Position numbers and translations under genes: made by a program. 64,000 nt of DNA from Gautieria morchelliformis (Eukaryota; Basidiomycota; Agaricomycetes; Gomphales; Gomphaceae), in contig WHVA01000006.1 of the NCBI GenBank assembly GCA_015179125.1, forward strand, positions 186,001-250,000, given 5' to 3'. The notes below the pieces were generated by a model that worked only from the letters and a program-made list of their open reading frames with translations, was not told the origin of the DNA and did not search any database. This document shows positions 12,321 to 22,722 of this stretch, piece after piece. How positions within the stretch are numbered: the stretch's first letter is position 1; every line of letters begins with the position of its first letter.

Positions 12321-14368
12321 AGTCGGTTGATGGCGAAGCAGTTATCTGGTCTGGAGCCAAGCATGGTGTACATGAGTGAGCCAACGATTTGTTGGTATTG
12401 GGAAATGATGGAGGAGTTGGAAAATTTCTCCATGTTCTGTGTGAGCTTTGTGCCTGGTGGAAAAGGCGTGTGCACTGGTCTACATTGCATCATTTCATAG
12501 CGAGTGAGCATGCGGTCGATATAATGGGACTGGTCTATCATTATCGTCCTCTTTGAGCAATTGCGTGTGATGTGGATGCCTAGGAAATGGTTTATCTCCC
12601 CCAGATCAGTGATTTTGTAGTGTGAGCCTATCTTCGCTTTGAGGTCGCTGACAGCGGCAAGGACACCGATTATGGCGATGTTGTCTATGTATACAAACAC
12701 GATTTCAGGGTGTTCCCCCTCCTCTTTGCGCTTGATGAATATTGACACGTCACCAGCGATATTCTTTTGGAATCCTAGTGTGTTAAGCATGTCTTGTAGA
12801 TGTGTGTGCCATTGCTGTCCTGCCTGTTTCAGGCTGTAGATAGGTTTCGTTAATTTGCACACTTTTCCTTCCTTTCCCTGAGCTGTGAAGCCTTCAGGCT
12901 GTTCCATGTACAGCTCTTCGTCCAGGTTGCCGTTGAGATAGGCTGATTTGATGTTGATCTGGTGCACTTCCAGGTTGAATCTTGCTGCAAGCGATAGCAG
13001 CAGTCTCAGCGAGTCCAGTCTTGCGACAGGGGCAAATGTGTCTTCATAGTCGATACCGGCGGTCTGTAGGAAACCTTTGGCGATGAGACATGCTCAATAT
13101 CGGGTGACGTTTCCCTGTGTGTTGTGTTTTGTCAGGTAAACCCACTTGCATTTAACCGTGTGCCTGCCCTCCGGTAGGTCTGCTAGCTCCCAGGTTCTGT
13201 TTTCTATCAGACACCTTATTTCCTCCTTCATGGCACGTAGCCATATCTCAGCTTCTGGGAGGACATCGCGAGTTTGTACAATGTCGGGTCCCCTGTCAGC
13301 GTGATGTTGGTTGCTGCCAGGAATGCTGAGATAGCATTTGTCCATACAGCAGGGACCCATTGGTTTTCCCTGTCTGGGCTGGCATTCATTGGGTCAGGGC
13401 ATAGGCACCGGCCGATGATTCGCACCGATCTGCATGGAGGAGGTTGGGGAGGTTGTGGCCGTGGATGTGGACCAGGTGGCTGTGGTTGCATTGGATTGGT
13501 TCCTACGTCCTCATCGTCACTTTCTGGTAGAGATAAGTCGACTAGCTCAGGTGGTGATTGCAGCTGTTGTGAGGGGATGGCATTCGGTTGTTCTATTTTA
13601 GCTGTTGGGGTGCGAAGGGGATATACGCTTTCCTCAAAAACGACATCAATGGATACTATTATTTTGTGTGAGGACGGTTCCCATAGCTTATACCCCTTTG
13701 TGGAGCTGTCATATCCAATGAAGACAAACTTTTTTGATGTTGCATTGAATTTCATTCTCTGAGTCGTTGTGTGCGTGTAGGCTAAACATCCGAAGGTCCT
13801 GAGGTAGCTCAGGTCGGGTGGGTGTCTGTGGAGACATTCGTGTGGGGAGACGTAGTCGGTTGCACATGATGGAGCGCGGTTTCGTACGTGTGTGGCTGTG
13901 GCGACAGCGCTTTCCCAAAAACCATGAGACATCCCTGCACTCTGGAGCATGGCACGTGCAGCTTCCGCGATCGTGTGGTTCGCCCTCTCAGCAATGCCAT
14001 TTTGTTGTGGTGTGTGCGGCGTGGTGAGCTCATGTTTTATTCCATGTTCATCAATGTACTGGTTGAACTCCATCAATAGGAATTCCCCCCACGATCTGAG
14101 CATATGGCTTGTAGTGTACCTTTGTAGTGTGTGGAGACGAGCACGTGGTATTTCTTGAAGCATTCGAAAGTGTCGCTCTTTGCTTGCAAGAAGAAAATCC
14201 ACTTGTATCGCATGTAGTTGTCCACAAGTACGTAGTGGTAGCAGTGGCCTTGGATGGATCGCGTTCACATTGGGCCAGCAAGATCCATGTGGATGAGGTT
14301 GAAGGGTTGAGTGCGTCAGTGAGTGGATGGTTTGAACTTTCATCGTGTGGACTTCCCTAGTAGGCATC

Positions 14369-15905
14369 TGTCAAGATTGGATTTTGGGCGTTAATATCGC
14401 ATGTTAGTGGCGAATTCCCGAATAGCGTGTGCGATCTAGCGAATCGCCCAGCGACAGTACTGAAGAGGTAAGGGTTAAGAAGTAAGAGGGTTACTCGAAA
14501 GGAATTCGCCCTGTTCTACAGTCATAGAGAAATAGCCCGTGGCACTTGACGATGTAACATGCAAGGTGTCACGGAAAGGTTGTCTAAGCAGTGACAATCC
14601 TTTCGCTGGCGAAGGCACTCCTTCGGAGCCCTTCGCTGACAGCACAGAAAATAACTCGAAGGCTAAGGTAACGAAGATGAAGTATGAGAACTCACCAGTG
14701 ATGCCTAAGTCCTCTTCTGGTCAAAGATAGAAATCTACAGGAGAAGGCTCAAGGTGATGGTCACAGCGAGGTCAAGTTTGCACAAGATGGACGTATGATA
14801 ATTAAACTGGAGAATATACATGCGAATGTAAACTACTTATACCGAATGCTCATATGGTGCTAGAGAATAGGAAAGAGGCCGTCTGGAGTCAGGGTTGGAT
14901 AGGGGTGTGCGGTCAGGATACATAATAGATGAAATAGACATACAATAGAATGGAAGAGGGGTGCGAACATGAAACAACAGAGAGGAAAGAGGGCGAAGGC
15001 CCCTATGTACGAAAACATGCCTTGGGACCTGCATATACACCACCCTGCACAGACTCTTCGTCTGCTGGGTTGATCCCACATGATCTACGGGTAGGATGCC
15101 CCACGAATGCATTCTGGCCATAGGAACACCCAAAGGGGGTTGAGTTGAAAAGATGATGGGACCAGTGATGAACCATCAATCCGGGTAAAGGATGTCGATC
15201 ATGTTTGATGGCCTGCCTGCTGGCAAATAATGCGAGTAGCGAATGGTCATATGGCAAATGTGGCGAATAGCGAATGGAGCGAGGAGTGAATGGAGAGAAG
15301 ACGAGCGAACATGGAAGAGTGGTGAAAGGGAAAACAGGGATAGCTGGGTACAAGAAATAAATGAGTCATGACAGCCTGCATCTCCTTGCAATTCATGATA
15401 GGACCAATGATGAACCATCAATCCAGGTAAAGGATGTCAATCGTGTTTGATGGCATGGCTACTGGCGAATGATGCGAGTAGCGAATGGTCATTTGGTGAA
15501 TGTGGCGAATAGTGAATGGAGCAAAGAGTGAATGGAGCGAAGCCGAGCGAACATGGAAAAGTGGTGAAAGGGAAAACAGGGATAGCTGGATACAAGAAAT
15601 GAATGGGTCATGACAACTGTGTAGTGAAAACTTCAGCGAAGCTAATTCGTCCTGCCACTATCCGAATGCATCCTGAGCATGTGGGTCTGTCATGGAGTGG
15701 GATTTTAACAGATGATGGGTTCTATGATGGATGATGGCCCCAACACCTGGCGTCCTGGCAGGAATGATGCGAATAGCAAATGTGAAAGCAGTATGGCGAC
15801 AAATATTTTGGCAAGATATTCGCTGGTTTGGGAAGTCGTTCACTGGTTCAGGAGGTCATTCGCTGTGTGTTGAGGGATGATTCGCAGAATAAATGAATCA
15901 TGACA
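14369..15905. mobile_element. Solo LTR (third LTR family), long form, inside copia integrase
   Basis: About 1,537 bp, starting TGTCAAGATTGG and ending GAATCATGACA, flanked by GCATC (14364-14368) and GTATC (15906-15910), a 5-bp duplication with one transition. Its first ~1,005 bp (to CATGACA at 15373) parallel the copy at 11320-12320. It then carries two further tail modules, each ending in TGACA (15374-15615 and 15616-15905); the first repeats the preceding tail closely and the second is divergent. Confidence 0.78.
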
Positions 15906-17413
15906 GTATCCTTTGCACATGGATAGTGCACGTCATGACGTCGGATCTATTTGGTCGTTTATCCGCTTGAGAGATGACCATGATAGATGACCTAGGCAAG
16001 TGTGAAGGGTGTCAATGGGGATGTTTGTTTGCACTGAGTGGATGGAAGGTGACACGGAGCTTAGTTCGAGCCAATAGTGTCGTCCATTGAGCTGCCCTTC
16101 CGCATACTCCACTCTGTCTTTGCTGAATATCACTTTCGAGCCCTCGAAAGTGACGGAGATGCCTTTTTCTCCGATTCTGAGTATTGAGATGAAGCGGCCT
16201 CCAATGTCCAGTGAGTGGAGCATGTTTTGGAGTTCAATTTTCTTCTCTCTTCCATTTACCCATGTTTTGGTTGCGACTGTACTGCTACCAATGTAGGATA
16301 CTCCTTTCTTTTTGTCGGCTAGGAATACAGTGTGTGGCGTTTTGAGCCATTGATATGTGGAGTAGTCGGTGATGTCGTGCGCTATGTGGTCAGTACATCC
16401 CAAGTTGATCATCCACTTATTTGATCTTGTGATGTAGAAGCAAATCGAGTCAATTGTGGTGCCGGACATTACATCGTTAGTGCTATCGGGCAGGTTTGTA
16501 GAGTTGCTTGTAATTCATGGAAGGTGTCGCTTCCTTTGCGTCACTTTTCACTTTACCCTTTGCCTTTCCCTTTCTGTCACCTGCCCCACTTTTCTCTCAG
16601 ACTGTGCCTCTTCTCAAGACAAGCTACATGCCTTGCACCGGCATTCTTTTTCCCAATGCCTGGTACCCCCACAGTAGTTGCATTTGTCCTTGCTAGACTT
16701 TGACTTCATGCGAATGGCATTTATGTTCGGTTGCGAGCCCTGTCGAAGTTCTTCAGACAAGATGCAGCTCCGAGTGCTCACCCAATCGATCTTGGAGAAG
16801 TCAGTGATGGTAGCGGGGATAGTTTGTTGCACAATCTTGTACGATGCGGGTAGGGCTTGGAGAACATTGAGAGTGTGTAGGGGATCGCTGATGGCTAAGC
16901 CAGCGGCGACAATGCAGTTTTTTTAACTCAGACATTTCATCGATTTGCTAAGTGAGCTGGGTGTCATGTGAAAAGGTCATGGTAGTGTACTTTCGGTAAT
17001 CGACCCATAGATTTAGGCCGGTCCTCATCCCGTAGGTCATTTTGAGATTGCCCCAGCTTTACTCTAGGGTTTTCGCCATATCAAGGGACTGGTGGATGGT
17101 GGACTTGACTGAGACAAGCAGCAGCGAGAGACCCTGGCAAGAGCGTTTCTCCCAGTTGTCGAGTCGTCCGCATTCTTCATCGGTGAGGATGATGCTCTGC
17201 GAAGGTGCTGTTTCAGTTCCTTCAGCGATGCGCAGTGTGTCGATGAACATCAGCGTGGCCTTCAGAGAGAAGGACCACGTTTCCCAGTTCATTCCATCAA
17301 ACTTGTCGATAGCTGATAGAAGTTTCGAAGTTGTCATGTCGGCCATGATATGGGTGTGAGACTTTTGTGAGTTTTGCGTTGACGGTTAAGTTAAGTTTTC
17401 AGGGAGCAACTTC

Positions 17414-17620
17414 TGTTGGCAGCTCACAGACCTAGACGGCATCACATAAAGTCTGTAGCATTAGGAACTGGATATAACTACCTAGATGGTGTCAGATAAA
17501 GTCTGTAGTGCCGCTGTACAGTAGTTATGTAATCTATACTAGATGGTCAAGAAAGGAGAGATAGGTCATGGCAAAAGAATGGGGGATAGTGAGTGGTCAG
17601 TCGTTCTCCGGATTTCAACA
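17414..17620 (-). repeat. Copia LTR (5' end of element)
   Basis: About 207 bp, partner of 10514-10720 with roughly 94% identity by eye. The GAGCAACTTC just left of this LTR is also found left of the other copy, which blurs the exact border. To its right the minisatellite begins. Confidence 0.85.
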
Positions 17621-18052
17621 GCAACTTCTGTTCTGGACTGCAACCAAGCATACTGCAAGGATCAGTGATGGCACAACACACCTAAGGAGCTTCTCACACT
17701 TCTGTTGTGGTACTGCGACTGAGCATAATGCGTGGCTCAAGGCTTCTCGCAGTGCTATCCAAGCACAGCAACCAAGCGCATTGCCGGGTTCAGGGATGGT
17801 ACAATGCACCCAAGATACTTCTCATGCACCTTTACTGGTGCTCAGTTGTGGTACTGCAATAGGACACACTGCAATAATCAGGGATGGTACAACATGTTTG
17901 AGAAACCTCTCATGCTTCTGTTGTGGTACTGCAACCAGGCGCACCACATGGTTCAAGGATGGTACAACATGCCCAGGATACTTCTCACACTTCTGTTCTG
18001 GCACAGCGCCCAAACACATTGCCAGGTTCAGGGATGGTACAACATGCCTGAG
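17621..18052. repeat. Minisatellite, ~75-bp unit, left block
   Basis: About six diverged tandem units with the recurring words CTTCTGTTCTGG, ACTGCAACCAAGCA and AGGGATGGTACAACATG, spaced about 75-85 bp. A degraded unit also appears left of the copia element at about 10455-10510, so the copia element and the solo LTR at 18053 both appear to have landed inside one array. No gene is seen in it. Confidence 0.75.
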
Positions 18053-18784
18053 TGTTACATATCGGAAATCCCAGAGAATGGAACTGAAAGGACAGTGGCT
18101 TCAGCTTATGTGTTGCACCCCCAATGAACTATCATCCTAGGTATTTTGGAATTGAGTACTGGAAATCAGAGGAGGTGGAGGTAGAGAGGGTTGAACTTGG
18201 TCAAAGGGTTGATGGTTGGAGGTCAGCGAACAGAGGTCAGAAGAGGTGGAAGACAAGTATCACAAGACAGAGAGACACGGAGTTTTTGCAAGACTCACTG
18301 TACTAAGAACAGGAGACAATGCGAGGGGATTCACATATCGAAGTCGATTATCTGATTGCAGAAACAGAGAGCATACATGAGCAGGTTTTATACAAAGAGC
18401 TGGATCAACAAGTAATGGGGTGGGACTAAGCAAATCCGGGGAAAGCGGAAGTAACTATGATAAACAGAGTAAGTAACTAATACAGAACAAGAGAACTACA
18501 AGGGGGTGCAGGGTAGAGTCAAGAACAATGGGCAAAAGAACAAGGGGTGCATAAGTCTAATGGACAGCAGAACAAACAGAATTCCTGGTGAGCCATAGTT
18601 GGTGTTTTACTGTGCTAAGGGTCAAGTACAGAGGGCCAATGAATAGAGTCGATATAGAGTCGATAAGGGGTGTTGAAGAACAAGGGGTCAATGTTGATGG
18701 TTGTGGAGGTTGCAGCATAGAGTCAGAGGTGGTACAGAAGTGTTGCGGAGGTGGCGGAGATGGTTAGGCGGCATGGTCGTAACA
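18053..18784. mobile_element. Solo LTR (fourth LTR family) inside the minisatellite
   Basis: About 732 bp with inverted ends (TGTTAC...GTAACA), flanked by CTGAG (18048-18052) and CCGAG (18785-18789), a 5-bp duplication with one transition. The minisatellite stops at its left edge and resumes at its right edge. No coding region is seen. The LTR family is unrelated by eye to the others in the window. Confidence 0.75.
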
Positions 18785-18930
18785 CCGAGACACCTCTCAC
18801 ACTTGTGTTCTGGTGCAGCAACCAAACACACTGCAAGGTTCAGGGATGGTACAACATGATTGAAATACATATTGTGCTTGTTCTGGTACTGTGACCAAGC
18901 ACACTGTGAGGTCAGGTCTGAACAAGAAAG
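18785..18930. repeat. Minisatellite, right block
   Basis: Continuation of the array at 17621-18052 after the solo LTR: CTCTCACACTTGTGTTCTGG, CAAGGTTCAGGGATGGTAC and a further degraded unit to about 18930. Confidence 0.7.
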
Positions 18931-19508
18931 ATACTTCCTCTAACAGTGGCACTGTGTCATGGTATGCCTATCAGGCACATGATCACCAAGACTGTATTGA
19001 GGTTGTGTTGGTGAATGTGGTAGCTTTTCATCTCATGCTTCGGGTTTGTCAGTGAGGGCATATGCCACTGTCCCTCAAAGGACCTCTCTCTGTGGCTAGC
19101 CCAGGACATGCATGATCCATGTAGCAGCCACTTCATGCTCATGTGCAGGTAGAACTAGTAAATCCTTGGAATACTTTCCAGATGTCTATGCACGTGACCT
19201 GAGTACTAGGCATGGCTGTGACTCACGTGAGGGGCTAAGAACATGCAAGCCTGTCAACCATTCAGCTCATTCCCGCATGTGATGAAAAGTGGTAATCATA
19301 AGAGGAAACTCGAGTCTGGCTGTGGCATCATGACACACTTCTGATCCAGTTGTGGACACGCATGTTCATGCAGGTCACAAGTCCATTCAGACAGCCGTTC
19401 AACATGTGCATTCAGGATGATGTTCCATCATCATTCCATGACATCCGATCTCTCTGCGCAGTCTGTAAATCTCTTTTGGTGTCTCCTTGGTGCCTATGAC
19501 CTGGCACC
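18931..19508. other. Non-coding repeat-like stretch, nothing recognised
   Basis: No conserved coding frame, RNA gene or clear repeat border is visible here. The context between a minisatellite and an LTR-like segment suggests old transposon debris. Confidence 0.5.
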
Positions 19509-19787
19509 TGTCGACATCATGACTGACATCATGGCCAACAGGTGCACTTCTCCTGATTGACCAATGAGGTCAATGCTGATCTGCAGCCACAAGGGGCTGG
19601 TGTCTGTACCTTATCTATCTGGTAGATAAGATATCATCATTATCTGTAATGTCGTCTGGCGCTTGCGCCCGCTGGTGCATATATGCATCGTAAGTGGGTC
19701 ATTTATTCTCAAATAAACTCTTTAGAATGTTAGTCTTTTGTGTATATATGGAGATGAATAGATGGCATAGTTTTGTTTATCACAACA
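19509..19787. repeat. Possible LTR fragment (copia-like)
   Basis: A segment from TGTCGACATCATGAC to TTATCACAACA that contains the palindromic TATCTATCTGGTAGATA, a TATATATGCATCG box and an AATAAACTCTTT polyadenylation-like signal, a layout common in fungal copia LTRs. No matching target duplication or partner LTR was found, so borders and identity are tentative. Confidence 0.35.
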
Positions 19788-20499
19788 TAGCCCACCGTAG
19801 ACGCCACCCGCGGCTATGTCATCCTACGGCACACTACAAAATTGGGCCCGCACTACGGACCACATCATAATAGGGGGGGTAAAGACTAAAGACAGCTAAC
19901 GTAAATCTACATGATTCGTTAGCACACGGTTGAGTAGCAGATGCTAGCACAGGATCCGCAACATCACCAAACTGGTCTAGGCCGGCTATGGCCTCAAGAG
20001 CAGACGTCGTCTTTGCCAATCTCCCTCCTGACGCAATGGTGAAGTTGTATATCACGTCCTTGTGGAGTTTCTTACAGTGAAATTGCTCAGCTCACGGAAT
20101 GACAAATTGCCAACCTATTTACCTGATGATATAGGCTTCCTTGACGAGGACAGCATTCGACAATACAACCTCAGCCATGGAAAATGACCCATCGATCCAG
20201 CACCTTCTGGATGAGCTGCAACTGTTTGGCTGAATAGATCACACGCTCGAATGGTACGAATTTAAGTCACTGCGGCTGTCGGCTGCCAAAGGATCATTAT
20301 CCTTTTGGAGAAGCATGATCACTTGAGATTATTGTTGCTTGGACGATCAAAGTCACAAGCCGCGGCACTCTAGTCGACAGTGCTTTATGTCATTATTCAT
20401 ACGTACGTCCAAGTTGAGTTACATGGAAGTTTTTCTGTTTTGCTGAAGCATACGTCAGGCGACGAATCTAGGTCTTTTACGAAAACGATGCAATTGCTT
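19788..20499. other. Intergenic; short unrecognised coding-like stretch on minus strand
   Basis: On the minus strand about 20055-19900 reads as an uninterrupted segment with SALEAIAGLDQFGDVADPV, which looks like real protein but which I do not recognise; it has no visible start or partner exons. The remainder shows nothing. It could be the tail of a decayed host gene. Confidence 0.3.
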
Positions 20500-20724
20500 G
20501 AGTGGAAGTCAACTGTCTATACCACAGGACACTCGTGACTCGATTTCAGTGGTCCAATTAGACGGTGTTTGCGCGAGCTCCCTGGCCGATAGCTGGGATG
20601 TGCAGAATGAAAGCAGCCGCAGCATACAGAGTTCCCAGACTCGCTTCGTTACCATAGGCCACATAATACCCACTGTTGGAGAAGGCCTTAGGGCGGGGCT
20701 TGCGTGCCCCTTGGAGGTTCAATG
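20500..20724 (-). repeat. Conserved 3' flank of 2OG oxygenase copy 1
   Basis: The sequence just downstream of the 2OG oxygenase stop codon (GCCCCTTGGAGGTTCAATGT, GCAGAATGAAAGCAGC) is repeated in the opposite orientation after the two copies at 30106-30330 and 31967-32190. The duplicated unit therefore includes the 3' untranslated region. Confidence 0.75.
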
Positions 20725-21994
20725 TTAGACAGGGTCTGTGCGCCCAGCTGACAGCAGCTCACATATAAGGTCAGGTTCCACGCGGGCGCCATATTGTGAT
20801 TTCAGCAGCTCTACGTCTCCATCCTGCCACATATCGTCGCCCTCGTAAAACTTGACTTTCGCAGAATCGGAGGTGAACATGATTTCCCGGTGATATGTTC
20901 CTCCTCGGGGGCCGAATTTGTCATGATTAGGATACTCCTTATATTCGTCCCAGACATCTTGAGGACTATGAACGCCACGAAGTTCCATGGTTAGCCCTGA
21001 TACTAATAAAACACGATGCAGTGCTGCATCAGATCCCTTGAGATGGCTGGCAAATGTCTCCAGGAGGCTCTGAGAACTGATCGGGTACGCATGGGAAAGC
21101 GCTACCGCTACTTTTCCTCCCTGGGGCAAGAAGTCCTTGTTGTTCAGAGCAGCTTTGAGATCCGCGTAGAAGGGAAGACTCATGCCGTCCATTACAGGGG
21201 CACATGACGGGGCTGTTTCTTTGGAGGTAAAGATATCATACGCAAGCGTAACTCTCGTGCCAGACTTGACGGGAAGGACCTCATGCTCAACGTCGGAGAA
21301 CAGAAACGCCCATGGCAACGCCATTCGGCCTTGCAAGCTAGTAGAGCAGGTTGTTCCCCATTCAAACAGGACTTCTTTCCCTTCATGGCTGACGCGCAAG
21401 TCGCCCCCTTCGAACGGTATGGGCAGCGCTACTACGACGGTCCCAATGTGGCGAGCAGACTTGGGTGTGTCACGGTGAGGTTTGAAAAATCCCCCCTTGC
21501 CATACGCATTAAGCTTGTAAAGGTCTGCCACGAGGCCACTGTTTGAGGTCCTAGGAGACGTCAGAGCCGAAATACTTGCCATCACACCACTTTCATTCAA
21601 AATATCCATAGTGAGTGCAAAGGTGTCTTGCTGCAACTCTCGCGCGAGGCGATAGGTCTCATCAAACACAGTTTCGTTTCCACGCCCGTGCGAAGATGGA
21701 ACACACGCTTCAAGCAACTGCTGCAACTCGTCCGTCCTTGTTGGGGGAAGTTTAAGACTAATCATGGATGTGATGCTCAATGAACCAGAAAAATTTGCAT
21801 ACTGCTGTATTCCCATACCTGTGGGCATGATCTCCATCCCCTACTTCGTAGAGGAGACGAGGTTTCCGTTCAGCAGGAAGTTGAATGACACCGCCACAAC
21901 AAAACTGAGATTCTGTTTTGGCCAAACCTTTAACGAGACCCTTGAGGACGTGCTTGTCCACGGACGTGAGACACGGTCTGTCCGTACTTGTCAT
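20725..21994 (-). CDS. 2OG-Fe(II) oxygenase, prolyl-4-hydroxylase-like, copy 1
   Basis: Two exons (21994-21819 and 21736-20725) around an ~82-nt intron give 395 residues. The second exon has the double-stranded beta-helix signature of 2-oxoglutarate/Fe(II) dioxygenases: KPHRDTPK carries the HxD iron ligands, DVEHEVLP the distal His, and GTRVTLAY the Arg expected to bind 2-oxoglutarate. The first exon (starting MTSTDRPCLTSVDKH) is shared with both other copies, which fixes the start. Such proteins hydroxylate protein or small-molecule substrates; the substrate here is unknown. The gene looks intact. Paralogues at 28842-30105 and 30689-31966 are nearly identical in the core and lie in the opposite orientation, so this locus arose by inverted duplication. 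Confidence 0.85.
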
Positions 21995-22722
21995 GCTCCC
22001 GGATGTAGAGTAGAATTTGCTTTCTTCAAATTTAAGGGGCCACGAATTCTGAGAGACGTTGTAATGGACCACCTAGAGAGTCCGAAAATTCAGATGTATA
22101 AGATGAATGCGAGGTAAGAAAAAGCTCGGTACCTGGCAACGGAACGTGGCAGCAAAAAAGCCGGTGGGAGCGTTTGTGCTGGTGGTGCAGGAATTCGAAC
22201 GAGAGAGGAGGGAGCCAAAAAAAGGCGACTAGACTGTAATGGTGTTTCCGAGACCCCCGCTGAGACACATGACGGCTCGCTGAAAGGGGACTCCTAAGCG
22301 TGCAGCGGCGAGACGGGCCGAGTGCCCACCCGAGCGTGAGCTGAGCAGACATAGGCTCGGTGCCAGTCTATATATCTCGTCCCGAGAGATTGTAAACATT
22401 AGAACGACTTCAATGCCGATCGCGTACAACCATTGAAGAACTAGGTTCGAGCAGACCATGACAGGAAGGCGACGGTCGAGTACGGGATCACGTGCCCTGT
22501 CTGTCGGCCAGACTCGAGCACTCAGACTCTGTCAGGTTCGAGTCTACGTCGGTGCGGTGTAAAGAACGTACACTGATCACGCTCTTCATAAACGGTCGTG
22601 GATTAGTTTCCCACGGGGGTGTTCCATAATATCCAGTAGTGCAACGGCCGATCCCATCGATCCAGTCTCCATTCATGACGAACTCAAACCACGAACCCGA
22701 CACGCTCCTGGAGCATGCTTGT
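21995..22722. other. Intergenic, 5' region between divergent oxygenase genes
   Basis: The gap between the 2OG oxygenase (minus) and the isopenicillin-N-synthase-like gene (plus), which are transcribed away from each other. It must hold both promoters, but I see no clear shared motif. The first ~30 bp before the 2OG start are conserved in the paralogous copies. Confidence 0.5.

Larger units (their letters stand above)
10514..17620 (-). mobile_element. Ty1/copia element, minus strand, split by two solo LTRs
   Basis: A copia element read from right to left. LTR 17414-17620; gag from about 17346 with zinc knuckle CNYCGGTRHWEKEC near 16640; protease site (LGCTDHI) near 16390; GAG-pre-integrase near 15940-16010 (HTCLGHLSW); integrase core about 13840-14360 (TPQQNGIAERANH); reverse transcriptase about 12320-13300; RNase H end about 10740-11319 (ALSSTEAEYMAL); LTR 10514-10720. 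The gag-pol-RT-RH order fits copia. It is broken at several places and additionally split at 11320-12320 and 14369-15905. The two LTRs differ at about 13 of 207 sites (~6%), so it is older than Gypsy-A. A possible target duplication is GCAAC at 10506-10510 and 17621-17625; the left border is uncertain by up to 10 bp. Confidence 0.88.
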
